In this document: positions 62,183-64,000 of the stretch, one piece after another
How positions within the stretch are numbered: position 1 is the first letter of the stretch
Layout of the letters: the number at the start of each line of letters is the position of its first letter
Source of the DNA: Arthrobacter sp. MMS18-M83
Lineage (GTDB): Bacteria; Actinomycetota; Actinomycetes; Actinomycetales; Micrococcaceae
Direction: 5' to 3'
Assembly (NCBI RefSeq): GCF_026683955.1
Contig: NZ_CP113343.1
Location: forward strand, 2,604,001-2,668,000
DNA length: 64,000 bases
Translations under genes and position numbers: made by a program
The notes under the pieces: model-generated
Databases searched by the model: none
Seen by the model: the letters and a program-made list of their open reading frames with translations, nothing else
Told to the model about the DNA's origin: nothing

Positions 62183-62794
62183 ATGAACACCTTTCCCGGC
62201 TATCTTCGGCAAGCAGGAACGGCACTGCGGTTCCTGCTCCTCGCCACCGTTGTCCTCGGATTGATCTACCCGCTGGCGATTTTCGGTATCGGCCAGGCTG
62301 TTGCGCCGTTCCAGGCCAATGGCTCCATCGTGAAAGACTCGGCCGGCCGTCCAGCCGCCTCGGCGCTGATCGCGCAGGTCGTAGCCGATGAAGCCGGCAC
62401 CCAGAACAAGCTGTGGTTCCATGCCCGCCCCTCGGCGGCCAAGTGGGACCCGGGGGCGTCCACTGCCAGCAACCTGGGACCCAACGATCCCAAACTGCTC
62501 GACGCCGTCAAGGCCAATCGCGCCGCTATCGCCGACGCCGAGGGGGTCAAGGAATCAGACGTCCCCGCCGACGCCGTGACGGCGAGTGGTTCCGGCCTGG
62601 ATCCGCAGATCTCAGTGGCCTACGCCCGCCTCCAGGTGACCAGGGTGGCCAAGGCGCACGGGCTGAGTCCTGACACGGTGCAGGCCATGGTGGACCGGCG
62701 CACGGTCACTGGGCTTGAGGCCTTCCTGGGGCAGCCCTCGGTCAATGTCACGGAACTGAACCTGGACGTAGCGTCAGCGGCGCCGGCCAAGTGA
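62183..62794 (+). CDS. kdpC: K+-transporting ATPase subunit C
   Basis: A 203-residue protein with one N-terminal membrane helix (ALRFLLLATVVLGLIYPLAI) and a periplasm-side-equivalent domain with GTQNKLWFHARPSA, ASNLGPNDPKLLDAVKANR, VTASGSGLDPQISVAYARLQ and the final VNVTELNLDV. AGGAGT precedes the ATG. It completes the pump, and kdpD begins 57 bases later. Confidence 0.96.
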   Translation: MNTFPGYLRQAGTALRFLLLATVVLGLIYPLAIFGIGQAVAPFQANGSIVKDSAGRPAASALIAQVVADEAGTQNKLWFHARPSAAKWDPGASTASNLGPNDPKLLDAVKANRAAIADAEGVKESDVPADAVTASGSGLDPQISVAYARLQVTRVAKAHGLSPDTVQAMVDRRTVTGLEAFLGQPSVNVTELNLDVASAAPAK

Positions 62795-62851
62795 CGGCGC
62801 CGGGCCTCGCTGCGCGGCACCGGCGCGTTCAACAAGTGAAAGAATGACCAC

Positions 62852-64000
62852 ATGGCACGGGCGACGCTGCGCATTTTCCTCGGGGCAGCCCCGGGGGTAG
62901 GTAAGACCTACGCCATGCTCGAGGAGGCCCACCGGCTGAGCGGACGTGGCGAGGACGTGGTGGTGGCCTTCGCCATGGACCATGGGCGCAGCGACACCCG
63001 TGCCTTGATGGACGGATTGGAAGTCATCCCGCCGCACACCATCGCGTACCGGGACACCGCCTTCGAAGAGATGGACGTCGACGCTGTCCTGGCCCGCAAG
63101 CCGCGGATCGCCGTCGTCGATGAATATGCCCACTCGAACATCCCCGGAAGCCGGAATCACAAGCGCTGGCAGGACGTCGAGGAACTGCTCGACGCCGGCA
63201 TCAACGTCCTCTCCACCGTCAACGTGCAGCATCTGGCCTCCTTGGGGGACGTCGTGAGTGCCATCACCGATGTGCGGCAGTCGGAGACGGTGCCCGACGA
63301 CGTCGTGCGGCGCGCCGATCAGATCCACATTGTGGACATTTCACCGGAGCTGCTGCGGCAGCGGTTGGGCGACGGCAAGATTTATTCGGCGGACAAGATC
63401 GATGCCGCATTGTCTAACTATTTCCGGCTCGGCAACCTGACTGCCCTGCGGGAACTGGCGCTTCTCTGGTTGGCCGACCGCGTGGACGAAGGGCTCGCGA
63501 AGTACCGTTCGGAACAGGGGATCGAGGCGAGCTGGCCGGCCCGCGAGCGGATTGTTATTGGCCTTACGGGCGGGCCTGAAGGGGACGTCCTCATCCGCCG
63601 GGCCGCCCGCATTCTCAAGCGCGTCAACGGCGGCGACTTGCTGGCCGTGCACGTCCGTGCTGCCGATGGGGTGGCCTCGGAATCGCCGCAGGCGCTGGAA
63701 GCCCAGCGGCTATTGGTCCGGGATTTGGGCGGGAGCTACCACACGGTGGCGGGGGAGGATCCCGCGAGGGCTTTGCTTGACTTCGCCCGCAGCGTTAACG
63801 CGACGCAGATCGTCGTCGGGATTTCCCGGCGCCGGTCCGTCGTTGGCAGGCTGACCGGCCGGGGGATCGGCAACCGGGTGGTGCGGGACTCCGGTGACAT
63901 CGACGTGCACATGGTGTCGCATCCCTTGGGCGGCCGGGGGGTTGACCGTCCGCGGCAGCGGGACCTTGGGCGTGCCAGGGTGATGGTCGGATTTGCGATG
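62852..64000 (+). CDS. kdpD: Sensor histidine kinase KdpD, 3' partial
   Basis: The frame is open from ATG 62852 to the window's end, giving 383 residues. LRIFLGAAPGVGKTYAMLEE is the Walker A of the KdpD N-terminal domain, and RIAVVDEYAHSNIPGSRNHK, then DVEELLDAGINVLSTVNVQHL, are the conserved following blocks. The second part (RIVIGLTGGPEGDVLIRRAA, IVVGISRRRSVVGRLTGRGI) is the universal-stress-like domain. The membrane and kinase domains lie beyond the window. It responds to K+ limitation and, with KdpE, controls kdp expression. Confidence 0.95.
   Translation, partial: MARATLRIFLGAAPGVGKTYAMLEEAHRLSGRGEDVVVAFAMDHGRSDTRALMDGLEVIPPHTIAYRDTAFEEMDVDAVLARKPRIAVVDEYAHSNIPGSRNHKRWQDVEELLDAGINVLSTVNVQHLASLGDVVSAITDVRQSETVPDDVVRRADQIHIVDISPELLRQRLGDGKIYSADKIDAALSNYFRLGNLTALRELALLWLADRVDEGLAKYRSEQGIEASWPARERIVIGLTGGPEGDVLIRRAARILKRVNGGDLLAVHVRAADGVASESPQALEAQRLLVRDLGGSYHTVAGEDPARALLDFARSVNATQIVVGISRRRSVVGRLTGRGIGNRVVRDSGDIDVHMVSHPLGGRGVDRPRQRDLGRARVMVGFAM

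Overview
The window is GC-rich DNA with dense gene packing, many ATGA/TGATG overlaps, frequent GTG starts and strong Shine-Dalgarno sites. The gene set (three-subunit PntAA/AB/B transhydrogenase, PobA under an IclR regulator, xylose isomerase with xylulokinase, a DtxR/IdeR-type iron box, complete kdpFABC with kdpD) fits a soil actinobacterium, most likely Arthrobacter or a close Micrococcaceae relative. This placement is inferred from gene content only.

Layout. 1-9300 is accessory in character: single small genes in mixed orientation, including two nucleotidyltransferases, an aminoglycoside-phosphotransferase-fold protein, a HAD phosphatase, two P-loop kinases, a Nudix hydrolase, a tandem ABM-like protein, a lipoprotein pair and a HEPN-domain protein. 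It ends at a decayed serine recombinase beside a perfect inverted repeat. 9351-18951 holds a VOC protein, pntAA-pntAB-pntB, a large secreted polysaccharide deacetylase with duplicated FN3/carbohydrate-binding modules that is broken by two identical -1 frameshifts, small SRPBCC, YCII and VOC proteins, and the first of two paralogues of unknown function. 19126-21116 has a DUF1345 gene with an internal deletion, an iron-boxed substrate-binding lipoprotein and a cold-shock protein. 21129-26490 is a hydantoin-type catabolic cluster with its MFS carrier and GntR/FCD regulator. 26767-34231 holds proline dehydrogenase, an ACT-domain membrane protein, MscL, an FUSC protein, a GAF-ANTAR regulator, and the IclR-pobA pair.

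34325-52615 is a sugar region. It has an aldose epimerase, a ROK repressor and alditol oxidase facing xylA-xylB and a Gfo/Idh dehydrogenase, then a RelE-type toxin-antitoxin pair, a second ROK regulator, and a seven-gene minus-strand operon (binding protein, two permeases, two Gfo/Idh dehydrogenases, an isomerase, a ThuA-like protein). That operon is opposed by a LacI regulator, with two CGAAATATTTCG operators between them. 52590-55009 is a chromate-resistance locus (chrA and split chrB), followed by the second paralogue at 55210. The right end is potassium uptake: a KimA-like APC permease divergent from kdpFABC-kdpD. The shared intergenic region carries three copies of one GTTAAG-N6-TCAAG-type direct-repeat motif facing both sides.

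The least explained items are the twin frameshift, the paralogue pair that shares a 5' leader, the bidirectional Kdp motif, a 37-residue ORF before kdpF, a single-Cys AMDase-like enzyme, and an IclR gene that has lost its stop and runs into pobA. No rRNA, tRNA or CRISPR was seen.
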